From CAYPZL01 sp964415045 (GTDB lineage: Bacteria > Planctomycetota > Phycisphaerae > Sedimentisphaerales > Anaerobacaceae): a stretch of DNA of 14,366 nucleotides. A model generated the notes under the pieces. The model was not told the DNA's origin. It saw only the letters and a list, made by a program, of their open reading frames with translations, and searched no databases. Positions 7,838 through 14,366 of the stretch are shown piece after piece (position 1 is the first letter of the stretch; each line of letters starts with the position of its first letter). Location of the stretch: positions 1-14,366 of the forward strand of contig CAYPZL010000149.1 in NCBI GenBank assembly GCA_964415045.1, given 5' to 3'. Position numbers and translations under genes: made by a program.

Positions 7838-8118
7838 CAGCCGGCCTGCTCCATCTGTGTCGCCTGCATCTCGCGCTTGCGAGCCTCGAGATCCTGCCAT
7901 TGCTGTTGTGTCGCCCGCAGTCTCGAGTGATTCCCGGTTCGGGTGTATAGAGTCTCCAGTTTCTTCAGTGTCGTCTGCTGATAGTGGATGCCGATGATGC
8001 GGGTCAGATACAGTCCTTCCGGGTTGGCGTTGAATTCACCGAGCCGCTCACATTCGGACAGCAGCGCGTTCTCGGCGGCGTCATAATTGCCGGCGGCGAT
8101 TGCTGCGGTCTTGTTCAT
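7837..8118 (-). CDS. Small uncharacterised protein
   Basis: A 93-residue soluble protein with no signal peptide, no membrane segment and one cysteine (in LLSECERLG). I do not recognise the family. It looks mostly helical: an alanine-rich N-terminus with YDAAENALLSECERLG, a middle IGIHYQQTTLKKLETLYTR, and a polar charged tail rich in Gln, Arg and Glu (QQQWQDLEARKREMQ) that could form a short coiled coil. The frame stays open upstream to 8520, but the ATG at 8118 is the likely start because AGGAGA lies about seven bases before it and the upstream translation reads like intergenic sequence. It converges with the beta-helix gene. The leader side holds a cluster of hairpins. Function is unknown; a role as a small regulatory or binding protein is only a guess. 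Confidence 0.65.
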   Translation of the reverse strand: MNKTAAIAAGNYDAAENALLSECERLGEFNANPEGLYLTRIIGIHYQQTTLKKLETLYTRTGNHSRLRATQQQWQDLEARKREMQATQMEQAG

Positions 8119-8343
8119 TTGGCTTTCTCCTGCTGCGGTTCGCCGGTTTCCACCGGTGCCGACCATTCTGCTCCAAAGACGCCGGCCGACGAGAAAAATG
8201 GGCGCTGTCAAGTGCATTTTTTCTCCGGGTCGCCGAGGGAAAAGCGCCGGTCGAGGACCGTCGAAGAAGACGCAGAATGCGGGATTTCTTCGCAAAGTCG
8301 GCACTTTTCGCAGCGAGCACTCCCGAAATGACGCCCGGAGGCG
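8119..8343. other. Intergenic region with three successive hairpins
   Basis: Three inverted repeats follow one another. First, GAGAAAAATG (8191-8200) pairs with CATTTTTTCTC (8215-8225) with one bulge, and TTGACA sits in its loop on the minus strand (8211-8206) without a -10 at the usual distance. Second, CGGTC-GAG-GACCG (8248-8260). Third, CGAAGAA (8262-8268) pairs with TTCTTCG (8286-8292), with a nested CGCA/TGCG stem. This could be the structured leader of the minus-strand small gene. No ORF here is credible. Confidence 0.4.
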
Positions 8344-8373
8344 TTGATATGCAATGGGGCATAATGGTATAAT
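8344..8373 (+). promoter_or_regulatory. Candidate sigma70 promoter
   Basis: TTGATA (8344-8349), an 18-base spacer and a perfect TATAAT (8368-8373) make this the best-matching promoter in the window. The start would be near 8380. It could drive a short transcript ending at the palindrome 8599-8618, or the 919-residue protein gene through a leader of about 400 bases. Confidence 0.6.
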
Positions 8374-8401
8374 TGCAGTTAGAATTTGCGGGCGTGCTGT
8401 T

Positions 8402-8617
8402 GTGGAGCTACATGGCAAATCCCGCGTAATTCTCGTGTTTGGATGTCTGTTGCTGTCATATTGGAGTGTGGGCTCGATCCGGGGGGAGAGAGAAGACGAA
8501 ACGGTCGTGTGGGAGGTCACGTTTCGCAGAGGAATTCAGGTGAAGAATCGAGCATACAGAGGTCCGCAGGGTGAAGTGGTGTTGGCGGCATGGGTAAACT
8601 TAGAGGCCGGCCTCTAA
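8402..8617 (+). CDS. Possible small membrane or secreted protein
   Basis: This frame encodes 71 residues from a GTG at 8402. The N-terminus has a basic stretch (HGKSR) followed by a hydrophobic core (VILVFGCLLLSYWSVG), resembling a signal peptide, signal anchor or weak lipobox (VFGC). A charged segment (REREDETVVWEVTFRRG) follows. The ribosome-binding site is poor. The same frame extends up to an ATG at 8354, but that lies before the predicted transcription start. The ORF stands between a good promoter and a perfect palindrome that contains its stop codon. It may equally be the leader of the next gene, a non-coding RNA or a gene remnant. I recognise no family. Confidence 0.3.
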   Translation: MELHGKSRVILVFGCLLLSYWSVGSIRGEREDETVVWEVTFRRGIQVKNRAYRGPQGEVVLAAWVNLEAGL

Positions 8618-8618
8618 G
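8599..8618. repeat. Perfect 20-bp palindrome
   Basis: CTTAGAGGCC followed directly by GGCCTCTAAG is perfectly self-complementary. As RNA it can fold into an 8-bp stem with a CCGG loop, but the following bases (GCGTTTGTCC) are a poor U-tract. It could be a weak terminator or attenuator, or a binding site for a dimeric regulator. It includes the stop codon of the small ORF. Confidence 0.8.
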
Positions 8619-8778
8619 GCGTTTGTCCCCAGCGTGCACCGGTGGGTGATGTACTTCGAGATATCAGCAGCCTTCCGAATCATCCCCACGATAAGCATGT
8701 CTTGAAGTAGCCACTGAATCCTAAAAACTCGTGCTAAGCGAGCACAGAAGTCGAGTCGAATGTGTAAGGAGGACTATT
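8619..8778 (+). other. Leader of the 919-residue protein gene
   Basis: No gene is seen. It includes the short palindrome CACCGGTG near 8637 and a 5-bp hairpin GTGCT-AAGCG-AGCAC (8731-8745) about 20 bases before the ribosome-binding site AAGGAGG (8766-8772). The hairpin has no T-run. No good promoter lies close to the gene; TTGAAG at 8702 has no matching -10. Confidence 0.4.
8766..8772 (+). promoter_or_regulatory. Strong ribosome-binding site AAGGAGG
   Basis: It lies six bases before the ATG at 8779, which decides that start over an in-frame GTG at 8731. Confidence 0.85.
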
Positions 8779-11538
8779 ATGTGCAAAAGAAATGTTTTGA
8801 CAGTAGCAGCAGTGGCAATTCTCGCTCTGGCCGTCGGGGCGGTTCAGGCGGTGACAGTGACGATCCCAATCGACAACCCGGGCTTCGAGGACCCGGTGGT
8901 GGCTGATGGCGAGTATGACTACTCGATGGACAACCAGGGTTGGGGCTATTTTGACAATGACGGAGAACAGGGGGCGTGGAATCCTGGTCTCCCTGGCACA
9001 TCCGAACCCGGATACGGAGGTAACGCTCCCGAGGGCGAGAACGTTGGGTGGGCCAACCCCGGCGGCGTCGGCGTGCCCGGCGGCTTCGCACAGGTCCTGA
9101 CCGACCCGGACGCGACGCTGATGGCTGGCATGACCTACACGTTGACTGTCGAGGTGGGCAATACGCTTGGATATCCCTGGGGTGGCTACAAGGTTCAGCT
9201 CCTCGCCGGAGGAACCCCCCACACGCCCGGAACGGGAGGAGATTACACCGGGCCGGTGACCGGCGGAACCCTCCTTGCCGAAGACGACAACAGCTTGACT
9301 ATAGCGGAAGACACTTTCGAAACTTCGACCGTCACGTATAGCTATGATGCGGAACTGCACTCGCACTTGCTGGGAAAGCCCCTGCAAATTCGGTTGCTCA
9401 GTCGCGGTAACGTCGCTGCCGGCGACTACACTGAGGCCGACTTTGACAGCGTAACCCTTACGCGAGAGAGCCGAGTTCCAATGCCGTCGGCCTACGGTCC
9501 CGAACCGGGCGTCGGTGAGATGATCGAGGCAACCGCGCAACTGCTCACGTGGCGGCGGGGCGATTTCGCGGTTTCGCACAACGTGTATTTCGGCGACAAC
9601 TTCGACGACGTCAATCAAGCCACGCCCAACGACGATGCGTTCAAGGGCAACCAGAGCGAGAGCCTGTTCGCGGTGCAGGACCTGACGCCCGGGACCACCT
9701 ATTATTGGCGGATCGACGAGGTCAACGACCTCGATCCAAACAGCCCCTGGAAAGGGGAGGTTTGGCACTTCTATGTCGAGCCGGCCACTGCCTGGGCCCC
9801 CTCGCCCGCCGACGGAGGCCGGTATGTCCTGACCGATCCGACGCTGACCTGGGACCCGGGCCTGCGCGCCCTGTTCCACACGGTCTACTTCGGCGAGAGT
9901 TTTGACGAGGTCAACGACGCCACCACCGGCGGCTACCAGAACGTCACCGCCATGTATGAGCCCGGCCCGCTGGCGATCGGTACGACCTATTACTGGCGCG
10001 TCGATGAGTTTGACACGACCGGGACCACCCATAAGGGCGCGGTCTGGAGCTTCACCACTGTGCCCGAGGTGCCCGTCACGGATCCCACCCTCGTCGGCTG
10101 GTGGACGCTGGATGAAGGCGAAGGCATCACCGCCGTGGACTGGTCGGGACATGGCAATCACGGCGCCCTGATGGGCGATCCGCAGTGGGTGGACGGGTAT
10201 CACGGCGGAGCACTCGACTTCGACGGCAGCGACCACATCGATACCGGCAATACCACCGACCTGGCCACCTGGACCATCGCGGCCTGGGTGATGAGTCCCA
10301 GCGCTCCGTCCGGCGGCGCCGCCAGCGGCCCGGTCCATCGAGAGAAGAACTATCAGCTCGATTGGAACCACGGCAATGAGGTTTTCCGGGGCGCTGCGGC
10401 CCTGTGCGTAGGAGGAACATGGCATGCCGCCTCCTTCGGCGCTCTGGAAGGCAACACCTGGTATCACCTGGCGGCGACATTCGACGGAACCGCCCTGACG
10501 TCCTACAAGAACGGCGTTCTGATCGTGAGCAACACCGCCGCGGCGGGTACCCCGGACGCCGAGACGGGCACTCTCCTGATCGCAAGACACTCGACCGCTT
10601 CGGGCAATTACTTCACCGGCACGGTCGACGACGTCCGCGTCTACGACCGGGCGTTGACCGAGGCCGAGATCGCCGAGGCCATGCGCGGCAACCCGCTGCT
10701 GGCCGGCAGTCCCAATCCCGCCCCCGGTGCGATCGTGGACGTTCGCGAGGCCACCATGCTGAGCTGGACGGCCGGCGACACCGCGGCCTCGCACAACGTG
10801 TACTTCGGCGCCGACCGGGCAGCCGTGACCGCCGCCGACAACAGCGCCGCCGAGTTCCAGGGTAATCAGCCGGGAACCAGCTTCTCCCTGGCCGGCCTCG
10901 TTGAGTTTGGCGGCGGCGACTACTTCTGGCGCATCGACGAGGTCGAGGCCGCCGGAACCGTGCAGACCGGCTACATCTGGAAGTTCACAATCCCGGATTA
11001 TCTGATCGTCGACGACTTCGAGAGCTACACCAACGAGGTCGGCTCGCGCGTCTTCGAGAAGTGGATCGACGGCATCGGTTTCACTTTGCCGGAACCGGGC
11101 CATCCGGGCAACGGCACGGGTGCGGCGGTCGGGCACGACATCTGGGCCCCCGGGACCACGTATACGACGATCATCGAGATGGGCAAAGTCTATGGCGGCA
11201 ATAAGGCCATGCCGATCTACTACACCGGCGCGATTTCCGAAGCGCAGCGCACCTTTACACCGGGCCGGAACTGGACCGTCGAGGGTGTGACGACGCTGGT
11301 GGTGCACTTCCGCGGCCAGGCCGACAACACGGGCGATCTGTACGTCAAGATCAACGGCGTCAAGGTGCCCTACGACGGCGACCCCGCCGACGTCGCCGCC
11401 GGCCGGTGGATCGCCTGGGAAATCGACCTCGCCTCGGTCGGCGTGCCCCTGACCAACATCACGACCCTGACCGTCGGCATCGAAGACGCCGACTCGGGCG
11501 TCCTCTACGTCGATGACATCCTCCTGACTCGACCGTGA
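8779..11538 (+). CDS. Secreted LamG and fibronectin-III-like modular protein
   Basis: A 919-residue exported protein. Residues 1-24 are a signal peptide with a likely cut after AVQA. Residues 25-230 form an NPGFEDP-type galactose-binding-like domain, probably carbohydrate-binding. Two fibronectin-III/Ig-like modules follow (about 231-335 with YYWRIDEVN at 308-316, and about 336-434 with YYWRVDEF at 404-411). A LamG/concanavalin-like domain spans about 435-640, opening with LVGWWTLDEG and closing with DDVRVYDRALTEAEI. A third Ig-like module (about 641-740) has YFWRIDEVE at 715-723. The C-terminal domain (741-919) begins with LIVDDFESYTN and ends with VLYVDDILL. There is no anchor signal or visible catalytic motif. 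Frame and length are intact. A strong terminator follows 40 bases downstream. From residue 231 onward it matches the order of modules in the protein at 12035, so the two probably arose by duplication. The likely role is glycan binding or surface attachment; the ligand is unknown. Confidence 0.92.
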   Translation: MCKRNVLTVAAVAILALAVGAVQAVTVTIPIDNPGFEDPVVADGEYDYSMDNQGWGYFDNDGEQGAWNPGLPGTSEPGYGGNAPEGENVGWANPGGVGVPGGFAQVLTDPDATLMAGMTYTLTVEVGNTLGYPWGGYKVQLLAGGTPHTPGTGGDYTGPVTGGTLLAEDDNSLTIAEDTFETSTVTYSYDAELHSHLLGKPLQIRLLSRGNVAAGDYTEADFDSVTLTRESRVPMPSAYGPEPGVGEMIEATAQLLTWRRGDFAVSHNVYFGDNFDDVNQATPNDDAFKGNQSESLFAVQDLTPGTTYYWRIDEVNDLDPNSPWKGEVWHFYVEPATAWAPSPADGGRYVLTDPTLTWDPGLRALFHTVYFGESFDEVNDATTGGYQNVTAMYEPGPLAIGTTYYWRVDEFDTTGTTHKGAVWSFTTVPEVPVTDPTLVGWWTLDEGEGITAVDWSGHGNHGALMGDPQWVDGYHGGALDFDGSDHIDTGNTTDLATWTIAAWVMSPSAPSGGAASGPVHREKNYQLDWNHGNEVFRGAAALCVGGTWHAASFGALEGNTWYHLAATFDGTALTSYKNGVLIVSNTAAAGTPDAETGTLLIARHSTASGNYFTGTVDDVRVYDRALTEAEIAEAMRGNPLLAGSPNPAPGAIVDVREATMLSWTAGDTAASHNVYFGADRAAVTAADNSAAEFQGNQPGTSFSLAGLVEFGGGDYFWRIDEVEAAGTVQTGYIWKFTIPDYLIVDDFESYTNEVGSRVFEKWIDGIGFTLPEPGHPGNGTGAAVGHDIWAPGTTYTTIIEMGKVYGGNKAMPIYYTGAISEAQRTFTPGRNWTVEGVTTLVVHFRGQADNTGDLYVKINGVKVPYDGDPADVAAGRWIAWEIDLASVGVPLTNITTLTVGIEDADSGVLYVDDILLTRP

Positions 11539-11577
11539 GCGGAGCCGGACACAGGGCATGATAACGGAGAATCGTTC

Positions 11578-11616
11578 AGAGGGGTGCGACCGTCGCGTCG
11601 CAGCCCCTCTTTCATT
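11578..11616 (+). terminator. Rho-independent terminator after the 919-residue protein gene
   Basis: AGAGGGGTGCGAC (11578-11590) pairs with GTCGCA-G-CCCCTCT (11597-11610), leaving a single bulged G, a 13-bp stem and a 6-base loop. TTCATT follows. The stem is long and GC-rich and it stands 40 bases after the stop codon; the T-run is modest. Confidence 0.75.
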
Positions 11617-11628
11617 CGCTCGAAGTGC

Positions 11629-11657
11629 TTGACTTGCGGGAGCGAAACTGGCAAAAT
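11629..11657 (+). promoter_or_regulatory. Candidate sigma70 promoter for the last gene
   Basis: TTGACT (11629-11634), a 17-base spacer and CAAAAT (11652-11657) match at 5 and 4 of 6 positions. It lies just after the terminator of the upstream gene, which suits an independent unit. Its distance from the ATG is long. Confidence 0.4.
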
Positions 11658-12021
11658 ATAGATGCTGAAGCGCCGGTTCTTGTTTCGAAGACGCCGAGAT
11701 TCCGTCGCTTGTCCGGACCGATTGGTCGCACAGGCAGCAGGGACCCCTGAGGCAGGGCCGGACGCGGCTCGATCGCCGCCTCCGTACCGTCTTTCCGGGG
11801 GACAATGGTGATTGCAAAGGAGAAGGGGCCGGAACAGTGTACACGGGCGGTCCACATCTTCGTCTGGCGAAACGGAACGATTCTGTAGGCGGCTACTGTA
11901 GAGGCCTCTGACAACGGCTGAGAGGGTTGGATGTTCGGCGTTCGTGAGACGCTTCCACGAAGCAAGGGGTGTACTGGTATGTGGCCAAGGCACTGCATTT
12001 CCAATGTCACATCTTATGATG

Positions 12022-12028
12022 AAGGAGG
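12022..12028 (+). promoter_or_regulatory. Strong ribosome-binding site AAGGAGG
   Basis: It lies six bases before the ATG at 12035 and sets that start. Spacing and neighbouring bases match the sites at 3143 and 8766. Confidence 0.85.
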
Positions 12029-12034
12029 ACTGTT

Positions 12035-14366
12035 ATGTCAAAGAAACTGATGCTTCTGGTGTTTGCTGTTATGGTGGCGACCGTTCCGGTTGCCCGGGCC
12101 GCGGTATTCATAACGGAAGTGGCGCACCGCAATACCGACGCCGATGCCCCTGAGGATCCGCAAATTGCGCCCAATCCGCTCGACGAAGACGAGCCCTGCT
12201 TTGTGGATCGCACCCACCAATACAACGAGATACCGGAGTACTTGATCGGCGCCGACTACGTCATGCTGGCCAACGACAACAAGAACGTGTCGGCGTACGA
12301 GCTGGATATCACGTTGGCCGACAATGCCACGCTGTACGTGTTCGTTGACAATCGTATGGGCGGTGCGGCCGGCGGCCTGGGCGTGGACCCCGACATCAGC
12401 GGCATGCCGTGGCTGGACAATATGGGTTTCGTCGATACCGGCGACGACATTGGCATCGACGAATCGGCCGATGGGGACATTGACCAGTACTCGTCGGTCT
12501 TCTCGTTGGCCGTCTCAGCCGGCACCATCACGATCAACGGCTGTACCGAAGGCCATGGCGGGAACATGTTAGGCGTGGCGGCTCTGGGCCCCAAGGTGAA
12601 GGGCCATTCCCCCGCTCCGGCCGACGGCGCCGTCTACGAAGACACATGGGTTCTCCTGACGTGGGTGGGCGGAGACTTCGCCGCCTCGCACGATGTCTAT
12701 TTCGGGGAGAGCCTCGACGAAGTCAGTGCGGCGACCCGGGAGGACCCGAACGTGTTTCTCGGCACCGTCTCGACCGAGATGCTGCGGATCGGCACAGCCG
12801 GCGACCTGTACTCCGAGCCCCTCGTTCCCGGCCAGACCTACTATTGGCGCGTGGACGAGGTCAACGACCTCAACCCGGAAAGTCCCTGGAAGGGCAACGT
12901 CTGGAGCTTCCGGGTACGGCCGTTGATCGCCTACGATCCCTCCCCCGCCGATGGCGCCTCGTACGTCCTGCTCGATCCGGATCTGGCCTGGACGCCCGGT
13001 ATGGGCACCTTGTTCCACACCGTCTTCTTCGGCGAGAGCTACGAGGAAGTCGATGCCATGATGGTCGGCTGGATGACGGCCGCGGCCACCATTGCCCCGG
13101 CGAGCGTACAGTTGTACGGGCCGTTGCAGCCCGAGACCACGTATTATTGGCGCGTCGATGAGTTTGCCATGACCGGGACTACCAACAAGGGCGAGGTCTG
13201 GAGTTTCACGACGGTGCCGGAAATCACGGTCACGGACCCCGACCTCATCGGCTGGTGGACATTCGATGAAGGCCAGGGAACCACCGCCGTGGATTGGTCC
13301 GGCAACGGCAACCATGGCACGCTGGCCGGGGATCCCCAGTGGGTCAGCGGCTACTTTGGCGACGCCCTGGCGTTCGACGGTTCGGGCGACTATGTCAATT
13401 GCGGCCGTGGGCCGACGCTGAACATTCGCGACGAGATTACCGTGGCATGTTGGATCAAGGTCGCTGCGTTCACGCGGACCTGGGAGACGATCCTGGCCAA
13501 GGGGGACAACTCCTATCGCATGAGTCGCGGGCCGGGAAACGGTGATTCCATTCACTTCGGGTGCAACGGTACCTCGGGCGGCAATCTCAACGCGACCACC
13601 ATCGTCACCGATGACAAGTGGCACCACGTGGCACTCGTGTACGACGGCACCGATAAGATCGTCTACATTGACGGGGTCGAGGATGCCCGCTTGGCCTCCA
13701 CCGGCCAGATCGCCGAGAGCAACTATGAGCTGTACATCGGTGCTAATTCGCAGCAGGCGGGCCGGTTCCTGGAAGGCTTGGTAGATGACGTGCGGATCTA
13801 CAGCCGCGCGCTGGCCGAAAACGAAATCCAGGTCTTGATGCGCGGCAATCCGCTGCTGGCGGCATTCCCGGAGCCGGGTCCCGGCGCGATCGTGGACGTC
13901 CGCGATGCGACCTTCCTGCGGTGGCAGGCGGGTGAAACGGCGGCATCCCACGACGTGTATTTCGGCACGGAGAAGGCCGCCGTCGCGAGTGCCGATAAGG
14001 ACGCCGCTGAGTACCAGGGCAATCAGGCTGCGATCAGCTTCTCTCTGGCCGGCATGGTCGAGCTCGGCGGTGGCGACTACTACTGGCGGATCGACGAGGT
14101 CGAGGCCGACGGGACCGTGCAGACCGGATACGTCTGGACGTTCACCGTGCCGGATTATCTGATCGTGGATGACTTCGAGAGCTACACCAACGATGTCGGC
14201 AATCGCGTCTTCCAGACCTGGATCGACGGCATCGGTTTCAGCGAGCCGGTCGACACTCCGGGCAACGGCACCGGCACCCTGGTCGGCCATGACATCTGGA
14301 CCCCCGGCACGCCGTATACGACGATCGTGGAGACCGGCAACGTCTATGGCGGCAGCCAGGCCATGC
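12035..14366 (+). CDS. Secreted LamG and fibronectin-III-like modular protein, cut by the window end
   Basis: The frame is open for 777 codons and runs off the right edge. Residues 1-22 are a signal peptide with a likely cut after ARA. Residues 23-188 are an acidic domain with EYLIGADYVMLAND and TLYVFVDNRMGG, a pattern I associate with planctomycete secreted proteins but cannot name. Two fibronectin-III/Ig-like modules follow (about 190-295 with YYWRVDEVND at 269-278, and about 296-400 with YYWRVDEF at 370-377). A LamG domain (about 401-605) runs from LIGWWTFDEG to DDVRIYSRALAENEI. A third Ig-like module has YYWRIDEVE at 682-690. The C-terminal domain starts at 708 with LIVDDFESYTNDVG and is cut after about 70 residues. 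By comparison with the 919-residue protein about 110 residues are missing. Everything after the N-terminal domain is collinear with that neighbour. It is probably a glycan-binding or surface protein. Confidence 0.9.
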   Translation, partial: MSKKLMLLVFAVMVATVPVARAAVFITEVAHRNTDADAPEDPQIAPNPLDEDEPCFVDRTHQYNEIPEYLIGADYVMLANDNKNVSAYELDITLADNATLYVFVDNRMGGAAGGLGVDPDISGMPWLDNMGFVDTGDDIGIDESADGDIDQYSSVFSLAVSAGTITINGCTEGHGGNMLGVAALGPKVKGHSPAPADGAVYEDTWVLLTWVGGDFAASHDVYFGESLDEVSAATREDPNVFLGTVSTEMLRIGTAGDLYSEPLVPGQTYYWRVDEVNDLNPESPWKGNVWSFRVRPLIAYDPSPADGASYVLLDPDLAWTPGMGTLFHTVFFGESYEEVDAMMVGWMTAAATIAPASVQLYGPLQPETTYYWRVDEFAMTGTTNKGEVWSFTTVPEITVTDPDLIGWWTFDEGQGTTAVDWSGNGNHGTLAGDPQWVSGYFGDALAFDGSGDYVNCGRGPTLNIRDEITVACWIKVAAFTRTWETILAKGDNSYRMSRGPGNGDSIHFGCNGTSGGNLNATTIVTDDKWHHVALVYDGTDKIVYIDGVEDARLASTGQIAESNYELYIGANSQQAGRFLEGLVDDVRIYSRALAENEIQVLMRGNPLLAAFPEPGPGAIVDVRDATFLRWQAGETAASHDVYFGTEKAAVASADKDAAEYQGNQAAISFSLAGMVELGGGDYYWRIDEVEADGTVQTGYVWTFTVPDYLIVDDFESYTNDVGNRVFQTWIDGIGFSEPVDTPGNGTGTLVGHDIWTPGTPYTTIVETGNVYGGSQAM

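Larger units (their letters stand above)
11617..12034 (+). other. Intergenic region or long leader before the last gene
   Basis: No convincing gene is present. Short open frames exist, including a 49-codon frame at 11662 starting MLKRRFLFRRRRDS and a 27-codon frame at 11805 starting MVIAKEKGPEQC, but their ribosome-binding sites are poor. Small hairpins occur: CCCTG-AGG-CAGGG near 11744, and overlapping ones at 11941-11963 (TTCGTG/CACGAA and GCTTC/GAAGC). I see no known riboswitch. If the promoter at 11629 is used, the leader is about 370 bases. Confidence 0.4.

Noticed and set aside
8206..8211. TTGACA on the minus strand as a promoter for the small minus-strand gene
   Set aside because: The expected -10 position holds CGGCCG, and shifting the spacer by one base does not help.
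8734..11844. A minus-strand open frame of more than 1000 codons opposite the LamG gene
   Set aside because: The plus strand has a signal peptide, a strong ribosome-binding site and recognisable repeated modules. The antisense frame has no recognisable domain, is typical of GC-rich codon use, and a similar antisense frame lies opposite the paralogue at 12569-14290.
11505..12010. Two minus-strand frames in the gap before the last gene
   Set aside because: They overlap the terminator and the end of the upstream gene, have no good ribosome-binding site and give low-complexity, unrecognisable products.
3156..14366. Repeated YYWRVDEV DNA segments as a repeat array or CRISPR-like structure
   Set aside because: The repeats are spaced by about 300 or more bases, vary at codon third positions and code for homologous protein modules in one frame.

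Overview
The window looks like chromosomal DNA from a Planctomycetota bacterium, most likely class Phycisphaerae. The reasons are high GC coding sequence, a pseudopilin-like protein with the H-Xn-DG type C-terminal motif, large secreted proteins built from YYWRVDEV-type fibronectin-III/Ig-like modules with LamG domains and a C-terminal DDFESYTN domain, and a beta-helix protein with a choice-of-anchor Q-like tail. This assignment comes from family recognition, not from a search.

Layout. Positions 1-301 hold no convincing gene but carry a perfect 14-bp inverted repeat. A lipoprotein glycerophosphodiester phosphodiesterase (302-1135, minus) is transcribed divergently from a two-gene unit: a polytopic membrane protein (1332-2171) and a pseudopilin-like protein (2224-3057). 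Sigma70-like promoters can be placed on both sides of the divergent region. Next come a 994-residue secreted modular protein (3156-6140), with its own extended -10 promoter, and a secreted right-handed beta-helix protein (6290-7774). A 93-residue unrecognised protein (7837-8118, minus) converges on the beta-helix gene. The segment 8119-8778 contains a cluster of hairpins, a good sigma70 promoter, a possible small ORF and a perfect 20-bp palindrome. It is followed by a 919-residue LamG protein (8779-11538), a clear intrinsic terminator, a 0.5-kb gap, and a second LamG protein (12035 to the window edge, cut off) with nearly the same architecture.

How the parts fit. Most of the window encodes exported proteins: a lipoprotein, a pseudopilin and four Sec-exported extracellular proteins. 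The three large modular proteins have different N-terminal domains but the same types of module behind them, ending in the same kind of beta-rich C-terminal domain. They also share an almost identical ribosome-binding-site context. The simplest reading is an extracellular glycan-binding or surface set, with the beta-helix protein as a possible polysaccharide lyase or binding protein. No catalytic residues were identified in the large proteins, so substrate and function are unknown. The modular family with exchanged N-terminal heads is the most interesting feature; I found no evidence of a defence system, CRISPR array, mobile element, tRNA or rRNA.
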